DNA of 64,000 bases from Marinibacterium sp050389775 (GTDB taxonomy: Bacteria > Pseudomonadota > Alphaproteobacteria > Rhodobacterales > Rhodobacteraceae): positions 2,294,001-2,358,000 of the forward strand of contig NZ_CP177144.1 in the NCBI RefSeq assembly GCF_050389775.1, written 5' to 3'. Numbering within the stretch: position 1 is the first letter of the stretch; every line of letters begins with the position of its first letter. Made by a program: the position numbers and the translations under genes. The notes under the pieces were generated by a model, which made no database searches, was not told the origin of the DNA, and saw only the letters and a list, made by a program, of their open reading frames with translations. Below are positions 51,431 to 59,929 of this stretch, piece after piece.

Positions 51431-52471
51431 TCAGGACATACGGGCGGCGGTGGCGTGTCTCAAGAGCACATGGGCGTCTTTCAGGCCCAGCGGCGTCGAC
51501 GGAGGGGTCATCAGCAGCCGGCCGAACAGCGCGCGGAAGGGTTCTTCCTTCATCAGCTCGTCGAAGCGGGTCAGCCGCCAGGCCACGGCCTCGTCATGCA
51601 GGCGGGCCAGCTCGGCATCCTGGCCCAGCTCGGCCCGGATCGGCGCGACGCGCTCGGCCATGGCCAGGATCGACCGGTCTTCCTCGGTGCAGAAATTGCG
51701 TTCGACCCAGTAATCCAGGCCCAGCATGTCGTCGGAATGCACGGCGCGGCCGCGATCGGCCTTGAGCACGTAGCTTTGCATCGCGCCCAGGGGGTAATGG
51801 TTGAGCTGGGCCAGGGCATAGTTCGACCGGCCGTAATTGGAAAAGATCCGCCGGGTGCGGAACTGGCCGTCCAGCTCGCGGCCCTCGCCATCGAACCAGC
51901 GCGCGCTGTCCACCCGTTCGGGCCGCGGGTTGCGCGGCCGGTGCACGCCGACCTTCCGGTAGGTGCCATCGTTGCGGTAGAGCGTCTTGAACATGGCCGA
52001 GCGCCAGGGCCAGTACATCACCACCGGCGCGGCGGCGGTAAAGATCTCGGACACCGGCCGGTCCTGGTACTCGACCTGGCCGGCATTGCCGAACAGCCGC
52101 CATGTCAGGGTGATGGCCGTGGCCTCGGGCAGGGCGGCGATCAGGGCCGACACGCTGCGATCCCCGACATGGACATTGACGAATTCATCCACGTCCAGCG
52201 GCAGGATCCAGTCGGCCTGCTTGACGATGTTCAGCTGCTCGGCCTTCTTCAACGCGGTGAACTGGATGCCCCGCTTGTCATAGGGCCCGTCGTTGCGGAT
52301 GTGCTCGACCTGGCCCATGTCGTGCAGCCGGTCGAGCATCTCGTCGGTGCCATCCTGGCAATCGTTGGAAAAGACCAGGAAATCGGTGAAGCCCACCGCC
52401 CGGTGATGGGCCAGCCAGTCCAGCAGGAAGGCCGCCTCGTTGCGCACGGTCAGGATGGCCAGCAGGCGCAT
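51431..52471 (-). CDS. Glycosyltransferase family 2 protein (Glyco_tranf_2_4)
   Basis: The 346-residue protein has the family start LLAILTVRNEAAFLLDWLAHHR (two pieces), FSNDCQDGTDEMLDRL (about residues 35-50), the metal-binding LPLDVDEFVN (about 89-98), and later LNHYPLGAMQSYVLKADRGRA in pieces. It is clearly paralogous to the proteins at 52471-54849 and 55478-56671. No membrane segments are seen. Its start overlaps the preceding stop by one base (TGATG), so it is the last gene of a translationally coupled operon. Sugar donor and acceptor are unknown. Confidence 0.88.
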   Translation of the reverse strand: MRLLAILTVRNEAAFLLDWLAHHRAVGFTDFLVFSNDCQDGTDEMLDRLHDMGQVEHIRNDGPYDKRGIQFTALKKAEQLNIVKQADWILPLDVDEFVNVHVGDRSVSALIAALPEATAITLTWRLFGNAGQVEYQDRPVSEIFTAAAPVVMYWPWRSAMFKTLYRNDGTYRKVGVHRPRNPRPERVDSARWFDGEGRELDGQFRTRRIFSNYGRSNYALAQLNHYPLGAMQSYVLKADRGRAVHSDDMLGLDYWVERNFCTEEDRSILAMAERVAPIRAELGQDAELARLHDEAVAWRLTRFDELMKEEPFRALFGRLLMTPPSTPLGLKDAHVLLRHATAARMS

Positions 52472-54849
52472 CAGGTCTCCATGTCCAGGGTCAGCGCATA
52501 GGCCACCCGTTCGGTTTCCGTCAGCTTCAGCGTCAGGGCCTGCTGGTAGAGATCCTCGAATTCGGGCATGCCGTGCAGCTCGTCGGCCTTGGCCCTGTGC
52601 CAGGCAAAGCCCCGGTCGTGCCAGTCGCGCAGCACCGGGTCGGCCAGCAGGCGGTCATATTCGGCGCGCAGCCGGGGGATGTTGCGCTTGATGGTGATGT
52701 CGCGGTGATCCGACCAGTCCATGCGGATCCAGTAGTTGATGCCGATCGACCGGTCGACATGCAGCGCCCGGCCGCGCTGGCGCTTGATCAGGTAGCTTTC
52801 GGCCGAGCGCAGGGCGTAATGGTTGAGCTGCAGCAGGTCGTAGCCGATCGAGCGCTTGGAGCTGCGCCAGCCGTTCTCGGCCACTTCGCGGGTCATGTCG
52901 CGGCCCGATCCATTGACCCATTTGACCCGGTCGCGGAAGTCGTCCTGCAGCTTGTTCGGCCGGTGGCACGAGATCTTCTGGTAGGCGCCGATGTTGCGGA
53001 ACATGGTCTTGAAGCCCCAGACGGTGTGGGGCTTGGGGCAGAATTTCGGGGCGCAGGTGTCGAACTGGTCGATGACGAACCGGTCGTCCAGCCGGGTCAC
53101 GCCGTTATGGCCGAAAAGCCGCCAGGTCATGGCAACATTGGTGGCATCGGGCACGGCGGCAAAGAAATCGTCCAGCGTGCCGTTGCCGCAACGGATGTTC
53201 ATGAACTCGTCGACGTCGATATGGATGATCCAGTCGGCGTTGCGGATCACCGGTTCCTTCAGCGACTGGTTCAGCGCATGCTGCTGGGGCGACTTGCCCT
53301 TCCAATCCTCGTTGTCGCGGTGCTGGACGATGCCAAGCGCGTCGAGCCGGCCGAGGATCTCGTCGGTGCCGTCCTCGCAGCCATTGGTGTAGATCAGGAA
53401 ATTGTCGACGCCGATGGCCCGGTGATAGGCCACCCATTCCAAGATATAGGGCGCTTCGTTCTTCATGCAGCCGACGATGACATTGCCCGACGACCCGGGC
53501 GCCAGCTGGCGCGGCGGGGCGGGGTCAAAGGCCGCGGCCAGCGCGTTTTCATCCACCGCGCCAAGGCGGTTGTGCGGCGCATAGGGCGAGCCGCGCAGCC
53601 GTTCGAAATTGGCGATGGCCCCGTCGGGCAGGATGCGGCGGCCGGCTTCGGTCAGCTCGGCCTCGGGCGGGGTTGCAGCGGCGGCGGCAGGGACCGGGGC
53701 GCCATTGGCGGCGGCCAGCGCGGCGGCCCGGGCCTTGTGTTCCTCGCGGGTGGCCTTGTCGATGCGGTGCATGAAGGCCACCAGGTATTGCGTGGCGCGG
53801 AACCCCAGGGTCGGATCGGTTTCGGTCCAGGAAGCGGCCGGCGCGGGGCGGTCCCCCAGCACCGGGCCGAGGTCGGGGAAGCGCGCGACCAGCCCGGCCA
53901 GGCCCGGGGCAAACCGGTCGGACAGGGCCGACAGGCTGCCGGGATCGACGGGCGGGCCGTCGACGGCGATTTCGCCCAGCAATTGCCGCCACAGCTTGCG
54001 CGGCAGGATGCGGGTCTTTTGGTCGAGCAGGCGCAGGAACAGCGCGTTCATCTCGCGCGCCCGGGCCAGCCATGCCGCCGAGGGTTCGGCCATGGGGCGG
54101 GCGGCGGGCAGGGGCAGGGCGGCCAGCGGCGCAGCGTCGATGTCAAAGGCCGTGGCGATTTCATCGGTGATGCCCGGCCCGTCGAACCGCGCCCGGTCAT
54201 AGGGCCGCAGGATCACCCGGCCGACGCCAAAGACCTCTTCCCAATGCTGCAGGAACCGGGGGTAGTCGAGCCAGAAGGGCAGCCCCTGGGTTTCCTCGAA
54301 CTGGCCGGCCTGCGGGTCGATGGCGGGCATGGCGGCCTGGGTCGCGCCCCACCATTCGCCGGTCACACCCAGCTCGGCCTCAAGCCCGCCGGCCCGGCCT
54401 TCCAGGACCTGGGCGGCGTAATGGCGGGCCAGCAGGCGGGCGGGCTCGTCCAGGTGGGCCACGATTGTGATGTCGTCGGACAAGGGGCTGAGCAGGGACT
54501 TCAGCCGCTCCAGCTCGCTGACCCGGCGCAACGAGGTGCCCAGCTGGGCGCAGCTGAGGATCAGCACGTCCGGCGCGGCGGCGGCCACTTCCTGGGCCAG
54601 GTCGGCGGCCACCGAGCGATAGAGCGCATCCTGCTTGGCCGGATCGATGTAACCCCGGTTGAACCGCAGCGGGTCGATGTGGTCGGGGTCGGTCACGGCC
54701 ATGAACAGCCGGGTGTGGTTGCGCGTGCCCGGACTGCGGGCATAGAGCACCCGCCGCTCGGCCAGCGCTTCGCGCCCGGCCGAGAGCACCGTTTGCAGAC
54801 GGCCGGCGCCCACCTGTTCGAGCCCGATGTGAAGCCTGATGCGCATCAT
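52471..54849 (-). CDS. Fusion of degenerate sulfotransferase-like domain with GT2 glycosyltransferase
   Basis: The 792-residue protein has two parts. Residues 1 to about 380 look like the polysaccharide sulfotransferase family (start RIRLHIGLEQVGAGRL, YARSPGTRN), but the PAPS phosphate-binding loop is lost: the expected PKxGTT reads EQVGAG. An Ala/Pro-rich linker follows. Residues about 454-792 are a complete GT2 domain with CMKNEAPYILEWVAYHR, TNGCEDGTDEILGRL, HIDVDEFMNIRCGNG and LNHYALRSAESYLIKRQ. The ATG at 54849 overlaps the sulfotransferase stop. A substrate-binding role for the degenerate domain is inferred. Confidence 0.82.
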   Translation of the reverse strand: MMRIRLHIGLEQVGAGRLQTVLSAGREALAERRVLYARSPGTRNHTRLFMAVTDPDHIDPLRFNRGYIDPAKQDALYRSVAADLAQEVAAAAPDVLILSCAQLGTSLRRVSELERLKSLLSPLSDDITIVAHLDEPARLLARHYAAQVLEGRAGGLEAELGVTGEWWGATQAAMPAIDPQAGQFEETQGLPFWLDYPRFLQHWEEVFGVGRVILRPYDRARFDGPGITDEIATAFDIDAAPLAALPLPAARPMAEPSAAWLARAREMNALFLRLLDQKTRILPRKLWRQLLGEIAVDGPPVDPGSLSALSDRFAPGLAGLVARFPDLGPVLGDRPAPAASWTETDPTLGFRATQYLVAFMHRIDKATREEHKARAAALAAANGAPVPAAAAATPPEAELTEAGRRILPDGAIANFERLRGSPYAPHNRLGAVDENALAAAFDPAPPRQLAPGSSGNVIVGCMKNEAPYILEWVAYHRAIGVDNFLIYTNGCEDGTDEILGRLDALGIVQHRDNEDWKGKSPQQHALNQSLKEPVIRNADWIIHIDVDEFMNIRCGNGTLDDFFAAVPDATNVAMTWRLFGHNGVTRLDDRFVIDQFDTCAPKFCPKPHTVWGFKTMFRNIGAYQKISCHRPNKLQDDFRDRVKWVNGSGRDMTREVAENGWRSSKRSIGYDLLQLNHYALRSAESYLIKRQRGRALHVDRSIGINYWIRMDWSDHRDITIKRNIPRLRAEYDRLLADPVLRDWHDRGFAWHRAKADELHGMPEFEDLYQQALTLKLTETERVAYALTLDMET

Positions 54850-55481
54850 GCCTTTTCCTTCTGGCGCCGCAGCGGGTTGGCGTTGGCCTTGCCCCACCAG
54901 GGCAAGTCGCGCCCGATATGCGCCGCGATGGCCGTCGGCGCGCCGGGATCGGCCACGTCGTATTCAAGATAGTCCGGATCGTCGCGGAACCAGCGGGCCA
55001 GCGTGGCGTAATGGCCGTCGATCCACTGGATGCGCTCGCGGCTGGTCTCGCCATAGCCCCGGGGCAGGCCGGGCACCATGGCCCGGGGCAGCCGGGCGGT
55101 GCCCATGTCGGACCAGGCCAGCATGGATTGCGACATCTCGAAAGCGTCACGCCGCGAGGCCAGGAATTTCACGCCCGGATGGTGCCGGCGCAGGTTCTCG
55201 ATCAGGGCGAAATCGGTCTGCGGCCAGATCGACCGCCCGCCCGACAGCTGGCTCAGCTCGGTCAGCGCCTGGAACCCGCCCAGCCGGCCGGCCGGATCGC
55301 CCCCGGCATAATGGCCGGCATAGAGCAGCGCGCCGACATAGGTCCCGTGCAGCGTCGTGTCTTGGGTCTGGCGCTTGCGGATGCGGTGGTCGGCCACATG
55401 CAGCCCGGCCCGGCGCAGCGCCTTGGCCAGGGTGGTCGTGCCCGATTTCGGCAGGCCCAGGTTGACGACCTGCAGGCTCAT
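54846..55481 (-). CDS. Sulfotransferase family protein
   Basis: The 211-residue enzyme has the canonical PAPS 5'-phosphosulfate loop NLGLPKSGTTTLAKAL (residues about 7-22) and a 3'-phosphate-binding type block FLASRRDAFEMSQSMLAW (about 105-122). It would transfer sulfate from PAPS to a hydroxyl of a carbohydrate or other acceptor. It overlaps both neighbours by 4 bases (ATGA at 55478-55481 and 54846-54849), between two glycosyltransferase genes, so the sulfated product is probably a glycan made by the same operon. Confidence 0.85.
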   Translation of the reverse strand: MSLQVVNLGLPKSGTTTLAKALRRAGLHVADHRIRKRQTQDTTLHGTYVGALLYAGHYAGGDPAGRLGGFQALTELSQLSGGRSIWPQTDFALIENLRRHHPGVKFLASRRDAFEMSQSMLAWSDMGTARLPRAMVPGLPRGYGETSRERIQWIDGHYATLARWFRDDPDYLEYDVADPGAPTAIAAHIGRDLPWWGKANANPLRRQKEKA

Positions 55482-56671
55482 GCCGGGGGCTCCAGCCCCA
55501 GCTCGGCGATCAGCGCGCTTTCCTGCGGCGGCAGGGCGGGCGCAGCGCGCAGCTGGGCCTGCATCTCGCGGTAGTCGGGCTGGGCCAGCAGGGCATCGCG
55601 GCGGGCCAGGTGCAGGCCCACGGCCTCGTCATGCAGCCGCGCGATCTCGGGGTCGGACTTGAGATCGTCCAGCGCGGCCTGGAGCCCGGGCAGGTAGCGG
55701 TGGATCGACAGGTCCTGCCAGGCCGGATCGTTGCGCTCACGCCAATAGGTGTCGTCAAAGGCCCGGTTCTCGCGGTTGACGTCGCCCCGGTCGTTCTTGA
55801 CCAGGTAGCTGTCCAGCGAGCGCAGGGCGTAATGGTTGAGCGTCGCATGGGCCCGCGCCCCGGCGGCGGGAAACTTGCGGATGCGCCGGGGGTTGGCGGC
55901 CACGAGGAACTTGTGCTGGACCGGCCGGCCCGATCCGTCGGTCCAGCTGGGCTGGGCCCGGGACTTGCCCGTCTTGTGAAAGGGCCGGTGGGCGCCGAAA
56001 TATTGCAGGGGGAAATCTTGGCGCACCAGTGACTTGACCTCGATCGCCGTCTCGCCGCACCAGATGTCGGGATTGTGCGACCGGGTGAACTGGCCGATCA
56101 CCGGCACATCGGCAAAGGTCTCGACGCCGTCATTGGCGAAGAACTGGAAGGTGACCGAAATGGCCTGGGGGTCGCCACAGGCCGCGATCAGGGCGGGGAT
56201 GGTGTGATCGCCGGCGTGGATGTTGAGGAATTCGTCGACATCGGCGATCCAGACCCAATCGGCCCCGGTCACGATGTCCTGGCGCGCGGCGTCCTTCAGC
56301 GCCTCCATCTGGTAATTGCGCCCCTGGGCCGGGTTGGGCAGGTGGCGCAGGATGCCCCGGTCGGCCAGCGCGTCCAGCAGCCGGTCGGTGCCATCGGTGC
56401 AATCGTTGGAATAGAACAGGAAGTCGCTGACCCCGATCAGCCGGTTGAAGGCGATCCATTCCAGCAGGAAGGGCCCTTCGTTCTTGACGCAGGTCACCGC
56501 TGTGATCCGCAGGTCGGTGCCATCGGGCCTGGTGGCCCGTGCCGTTGTGTCGAGCCGGGTGGCCCGTGCCGTCGTGTCGGGCCGGGTGGCGCGGTCAGCC
56601 GTGTCGGGCCGCGTGCCCCGGTCGGGCGTGTCGTCGCCGGTCGTGGATGTCATGGCCGTCTTGGATGTCAT
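55478..56671 (-). CDS. Glycosyltransferase family 2 protein with N-terminal nonapeptide repeats
   Basis: The 397-residue protein starts with a low-complexity Thr/Arg/Asp/Ala region (residues about 13-49) built from four 9-residue units of the type TRPDTTARA. The GT2 domain follows, with ITAVTCVKNEGPFLLEWIAF (about 53-72), SNDCTDGTDRLLDAL, IADVDEFLNIHAGD (about 139-152) and LNHYALRSLDSYLVKN. It is the first gene of the coupled operon. A second in-frame ATG (56653) could also serve as start. The repeats are probably disordered and outside the catalytic domain. Confidence 0.85.
   Translation of the reverse strand: MTSKTAMTSTTGDDTPDRGTRPDTADRATRPDTTARATRLDTTARATRPDGTDLRITAVTCVKNEGPFLLEWIAFNRLIGVSDFLFYSNDCTDGTDRLLDALADRGILRHLPNPAQGRNYQMEALKDAARQDIVTGADWVWIADVDEFLNIHAGDHTIPALIAACGDPQAISVTFQFFANDGVETFADVPVIGQFTRSHNPDIWCGETAIEVKSLVRQDFPLQYFGAHRPFHKTGKSRAQPSWTDGSGRPVQHKFLVAANPRRIRKFPAAGARAHATLNHYALRSLDSYLVKNDRGDVNRENRAFDDTYWRERNDPAWQDLSIHRYLPGLQAALDDLKSDPEIARLHDEAVGLHLARRDALLAQPDYREMQAQLRAAPALPPQESALIAELGLEPPA
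56527..56633. repeat. Four tandem 27-base repeats in a glycosyltransferase gene
   Basis: Units start at 56527, 56554, 56581 and 56608. The first three are 27 bases and share the core GTGGC...GTGTCG; the fourth is partly diverged. They encode 9-residue repeats at the protein N-terminus. The in-frame unit length means copy-number change would keep the gene open. Confidence 0.8.
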
Positions 56672-56895
56672 GGCTGGGGTGTCATGCGCCGCTGCGCCCC
56701 TCTGTCTGCTCGCCTGTCCGCCTGGCCGCCCGGATAGCGCGGCTTCATGTTCAAACTATGACGCCCGCCCGAAGCCCGTCAATCGGCCCACCCCAACCGG
56801 GTAAAGCCCGGGTCAACGCACCCGCGCCCATGGCCGGGCTTGACGCCTGCGTGCCGCGCGGGTCCTCTGGGGGGCGCAGCCAGAGGAGGACCAAG

Positions 56896-57810
56896 GTGAC
56901 CACGACCCCACCAGACAGCATCGACGCGGTGCAATCCATGCTGGGCGACCAGGGCTATGTCTGCGGCCGTGCCCTGGCCACGATCGTCTTCCTGTCCTTG
57001 CGGCTGGGCCGGCCGCTGTTCCTCGAAGGCGAGGCGGGCACCGGCAAGACCGAGATCGCCAAGGCCATCGCCGCGGGCCTGGGCCGCCGGCTGATCCGGC
57101 TGCAATGTTACGAAGGGCTGGATGCGGCCTCGGCCGTCTGCGACTGGAACTTCCCCGCCCAGATGATCGCCATCCGCACCGCCGAAGCCGCCGGCGAGAC
57201 CAGCCGCAAGGGCCTGCAGCAGGAACTCTTCTCCGAAGACTACCTGGTCGAGCGCCCGCTCCTGCAGGCCATGCGCGCCGATCCCGCCGGTGCCCCCGTC
57301 CTGCTGATCGACGAGCTCGACCGGACCGACGAGCCGTTCGAGGCCTTCCTGCTGGAAGCCCTGTCCGATTTCCAGGTCACCATCCCCGAGCTGGGCACGA
57401 TCCGCGCGCCCGAGCCGCCGATCGTGATCCTGACGTCCAACCGCACCCGCGAGGTGCATGACGCGCTGAAACGCCGCTGCCTCTACCACTGGGTCGACTA
57501 CCCCGATTTCGACCGCGAGATGCAGATCCTGCGCGCCCGGGCGCCCGAGGCCTCCGAAGCGCTGAGCCGCGAGGTGGTGGCCTTTGTCCAGGCCCTGCGC
57601 AGCGAGGACCTGTTCAAGAAACCGGGGGTGGCCGAGACCATCGACTGGGCCAAGTGCCTGCTGGCGCTCGACATGGTCAACCTCAGCCCCGAGGTCATCG
57701 CCGACACGCTGGGCGCGGTGCTGAAATACCAGGATGACATCCAGAAACTGCAGGGCTCCGAGGCCAGGCGACTGCTTGACGAGGCCCGCGCGGCGCTGGA
57801 ACCGGCATGA
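56896..57810 (+). CDS. coxD: MoxR-type AAA+ ATPase, CoxD-like
   Basis: The 304-residue AAA+ protein has Walker A LEGEAGTGKTEIAKAI (about residue 36-51), Walker B APVLLIDELDRTDEPFEAF (about 133-151) and LTSNRTREVHDALKRRCLYHW (two pieces, about 180-200). The YEGLDAASAVCDWNFPAQM block (about 72-90) fits CoxD, which helps mature the [CuSMoO2] site of CO dehydrogenase. The start is a GTG at 56896 behind a strong GAGGAGGA ribosome site. It overlaps the next gene by ATGA and lies upstream of coxE, xdhC and coxS. Confidence 0.88.
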   Translation: MTTTPPDSIDAVQSMLGDQGYVCGRALATIVFLSLRLGRPLFLEGEAGTGKTEIAKAIAAGLGRRLIRLQCYEGLDAASAVCDWNFPAQMIAIRTAEAAGETSRKGLQQELFSEDYLVERPLLQAMRADPAGAPVLLIDELDRTDEPFEAFLLEALSDFQVTIPELGTIRAPEPPIVILTSNRTREVHDALKRRCLYHWVDYPDFDREMQILRARAPEASEALSREVVAFVQALRSEDLFKKPGVAETIDWAKCLLALDMVNLSPEVIADTLGAVLKYQDDIQKLQGSEARRLLDEARAALEPA

Positions 57811-58358
57811 CCGCTCCGGTCATCCACCTCTGCGGCTGGCCCGGCGCCGGCAAGGCCACGATCGGCGCGCGCCTGGCCGCGCGTCTCGGCGGCCGGCTGA
57901 TCGACAATCACCTGGCGCTCGATCCCGCCGGCGCGCTCTTCGACCGCTCCGACCCGCGCCATGCCGCCCTGCGGGCCACGATCCGCGCCGCCATCGATCA
58001 GGCCGCCCTGGCCCTGCCGCCCGCCATCCCTTTGATCCTCACCGACGCGCTCTCCGACGATGCCGCCGACGACGTGCTCTTCGCCCCCACCCGCGCCCTG
58101 GCCCGGGCGCGCGGCGCGCGCCTGCTCTGCGTCACGCTCGATCTGGATCCGCAGGAAAACCGCCGCCGCCTCACCGATCCCGCCCGCGGCCAAGGCACCA
58201 AGCTCACCGATCCCGCCATCCTCGACAGCCTCCGCGCCCGACACGCCCTCTTGCGCCCCGACGGCGCCATCCCGCTCGACGTCACCGCCCTGTCTCCGGA
58301 CCAGGCCGCCACTGCCATCATCGACGCGCTCGACCTCGCCGCAGGATGCCCGGCATGA
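57807..58358 (+). CDS. Small P-loop ATPase/kinase-like protein
   Basis: The 183-residue protein has a Walker A HLCGWPGAGKATIGARLA (about residues 7-24) and a pattern resembling shikimate/gluconate or chloramphenicol-type kinases (AAA_33 class): DNHLALDPAGALF, then LILTDALSDD and LCVTLDLDPQENRRRL. The substrate is unknown. It overlaps coxD by 4 bases and lies before coxE, a position not part of the best-known cox order, so a role in cofactor maturation is only inferred. Confidence 0.75.
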   Translation: MTAPVIHLCGWPGAGKATIGARLAARLGGRLIDNHLALDPAGALFDRSDPRHAALRATIRAAIDQAALALPPAIPLILTDALSDDAADDVLFAPTRALARARGARLLCVTLDLDPQENRRRLTDPARGQGTKLTDPAILDSLRARHALLRPDGAIPLDVTALSPDQAATAIIDALDLAAGCPA

Positions 58359-58387
58359 CACGGCATCCCCCCAGTCCCGGCCCCATG

Positions 58388-58437
58388 TTCTTCTTCTTGG
58401 CCAAAGTACCCTCGGGGGTCCGGGGGCAGCGCCCCCG
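58388..58437 (+). repeat. Intergenic TTCTTCTTGGC-type repeat, copy 2
   Basis: The block TTCTTCTTCTTGGC is followed by CAAAGTACCCT, a GGGGG-rich stretch, GGCAGCGC and CCCCCGG. It matches the element at 35168-35220 in order and is more GC-symmetric (possible hairpin of CCGGGGGC and GCCCCCGG). It fills most of the gap before the coxE-like start codon and includes no other feature. Confidence 0.6.
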
Positions 58438-58446
58438 GTTCGGCTG

Positions 58447-59697
58447 ATGGCCGAATACGCCCCTCTCGATCTGCCCGAGAACCCGAAACTCGCCGGCAAC
58501 ATCACCCATTTCGCCCGGGCCCTGCGCAAGGCCGGGCTGCACGTCGGCACCGGACGGGTCGTCGACGCCATCCGCGCCGTCGAGGCCGCGGGCTTCACCT
58601 CGAAGACCGATTTCTACTGGACCCTGCACGCCTGTTTCGTCTCGCGCCCCGAGGACCGCGTGGTCTTTGCCCAGGTCTTCCGGCTCTACTGGCGCGACCC
58701 GCGGTTCATGGAACACATGATGTCGATGATGCTGCCCGCCATCCGTGGCGTGCAGGAAGAGCGCCCCGGCCAGTCGGCCGAGAAACGCGCGGCCGAGGCC
58801 CTGCTGGACGGGATGGCCCCCGACATGCCCGAGGATTTCGCCCCGCCCGAGGGCAGCGAGATCGAGATCGACGCCACGCTGACCATGTCGGCCGAGGAAC
58901 GGCTGCGCACATTGGATTTCGAACAGATGTCGACCGCCGAAATCGCCGAGGCCCGGCGCATGCTGGCCCGGCTCGATCTGCCGGTCCGCCCGATCCCCTC
59001 GCGCCGCAGCCGGCCCGCCGCATCCGGCCCGCGCCACGACGGCCCGGCCACCCTGCGCGCGGCGATGCGCCGGGGCGGCGAGATCCGCGACCTGGCCCGC
59101 AAGGCCCCGCGCGAACGCTGGCCCAACCTGGTCGTGCTCTGCGACATTTCCGGGTCGATGAGCCAGTATTCCCGGCTGATCCTGCATTTCGTCCACACCG
59201 TGGCCAATGCCCGCGGCCAGGGCTGGGCGCAGGTCCATGCCTTCACCTTCGGCACCCGCCTGACCAACATTACCCGCCACCTGCGCCAGCGCGATGTCGA
59301 TGCCGCGCTGCGGGCCGCCGGGGCCGAGGCCCAGGACTGGGAAGGCGGCACCCGGATCGGCGATTGCCTGCATGCCTTCAACCGCGACTGGTCGCGCCGG
59401 GTGCTGGGGCAGGGCGCGGTGGTGCTGCTGGTCACCGACGGGCTGGACCGGGGCGAACCCGAGGCGCTGGGCAGGGAAATGGAGCGCCTGCACCTGTCGG
59501 CCCGCCGACTGATCTGGCTGAACCCGCTGCTGCGCTGGCAGGGCTTTGCCCCCCGGGCCCGAGGCATTTCCGCCATGCTGCCCCATGTCGACAGTTTCCG
59601 CGCCGGCCATTCCATCGCCTCGCTCCAGGATCTCGCCCGGGCGATCTCGCGCCCCGACGACATGGGCGAAAAGGCCCGGCTGATGGCCATGCTCTGA
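58447..59697 (+). CDS. coxE: VWA domain-containing protein, CoxE-like
   Basis: The 416-residue protein has an N-terminal domain (FARALRKAGLHVGTGRVVDAI, about residues 22-42) and a C-terminal von Willebrand A fold with MIDAS start VVLCDISGSMSQYSRLIL (about 228-245) and later VVLLVTDGLDRGEPEAL (about 322-338). Together with CoxD it is required for copper/molybdenum site assembly in CO dehydrogenase systems. The ATG at 58447 comes right after the repeat element with little ribosome-site signal; the upstream frame is not family-like. Confidence 0.87.
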   Translation: MAEYAPLDLPENPKLAGNITHFARALRKAGLHVGTGRVVDAIRAVEAAGFTSKTDFYWTLHACFVSRPEDRVVFAQVFRLYWRDPRFMEHMMSMMLPAIRGVQEERPGQSAEKRAAEALLDGMAPDMPEDFAPPEGSEIEIDATLTMSAEERLRTLDFEQMSTAEIAEARRMLARLDLPVRPIPSRRSRPAASGPRHDGPATLRAAMRRGGEIRDLARKAPRERWPNLVVLCDISGSMSQYSRLILHFVHTVANARGQGWAQVHAFTFGTRLTNITRHLRQRDVDAALRAAGAEAQDWEGGTRIGDCLHAFNRDWSRRVLGQGAVVLLVTDGLDRGEPEALGREMERLHLSARRLIWLNPLLRWQGFAPRARGISAMLPHVDSFRAGHSIASLQDLARAISRPDDMGEKARLMAML

Positions 59698-59929
59698 CCG
59701 CCACCCCATGCGCGGGCAACGCCCGCATGTCCCGACATCAAGGGCCGGCATGGCCCGCCTCCCCACGTGTCTCACCGCCCGTCACGCCGGGCCGCCCCCC
59801 GCGGCGCTTCCCCCGCCCGGGCGTCGTTCGGCGCAAGGGCCGTGACGGGGCGTCGGCTGTCATCTTGGTGACTTGGAGCCCGGCCAGGGTTAACCTCGAA
59901 TTCATGAGTGTATGAAAGGTGGGACCAAC

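Noticed and set aside
56527..56633. Tandem repeats as a CRISPR array
   Set aside because: Units are contiguous with no unique spacers, are in frame with a protein, and no cas genes are present.
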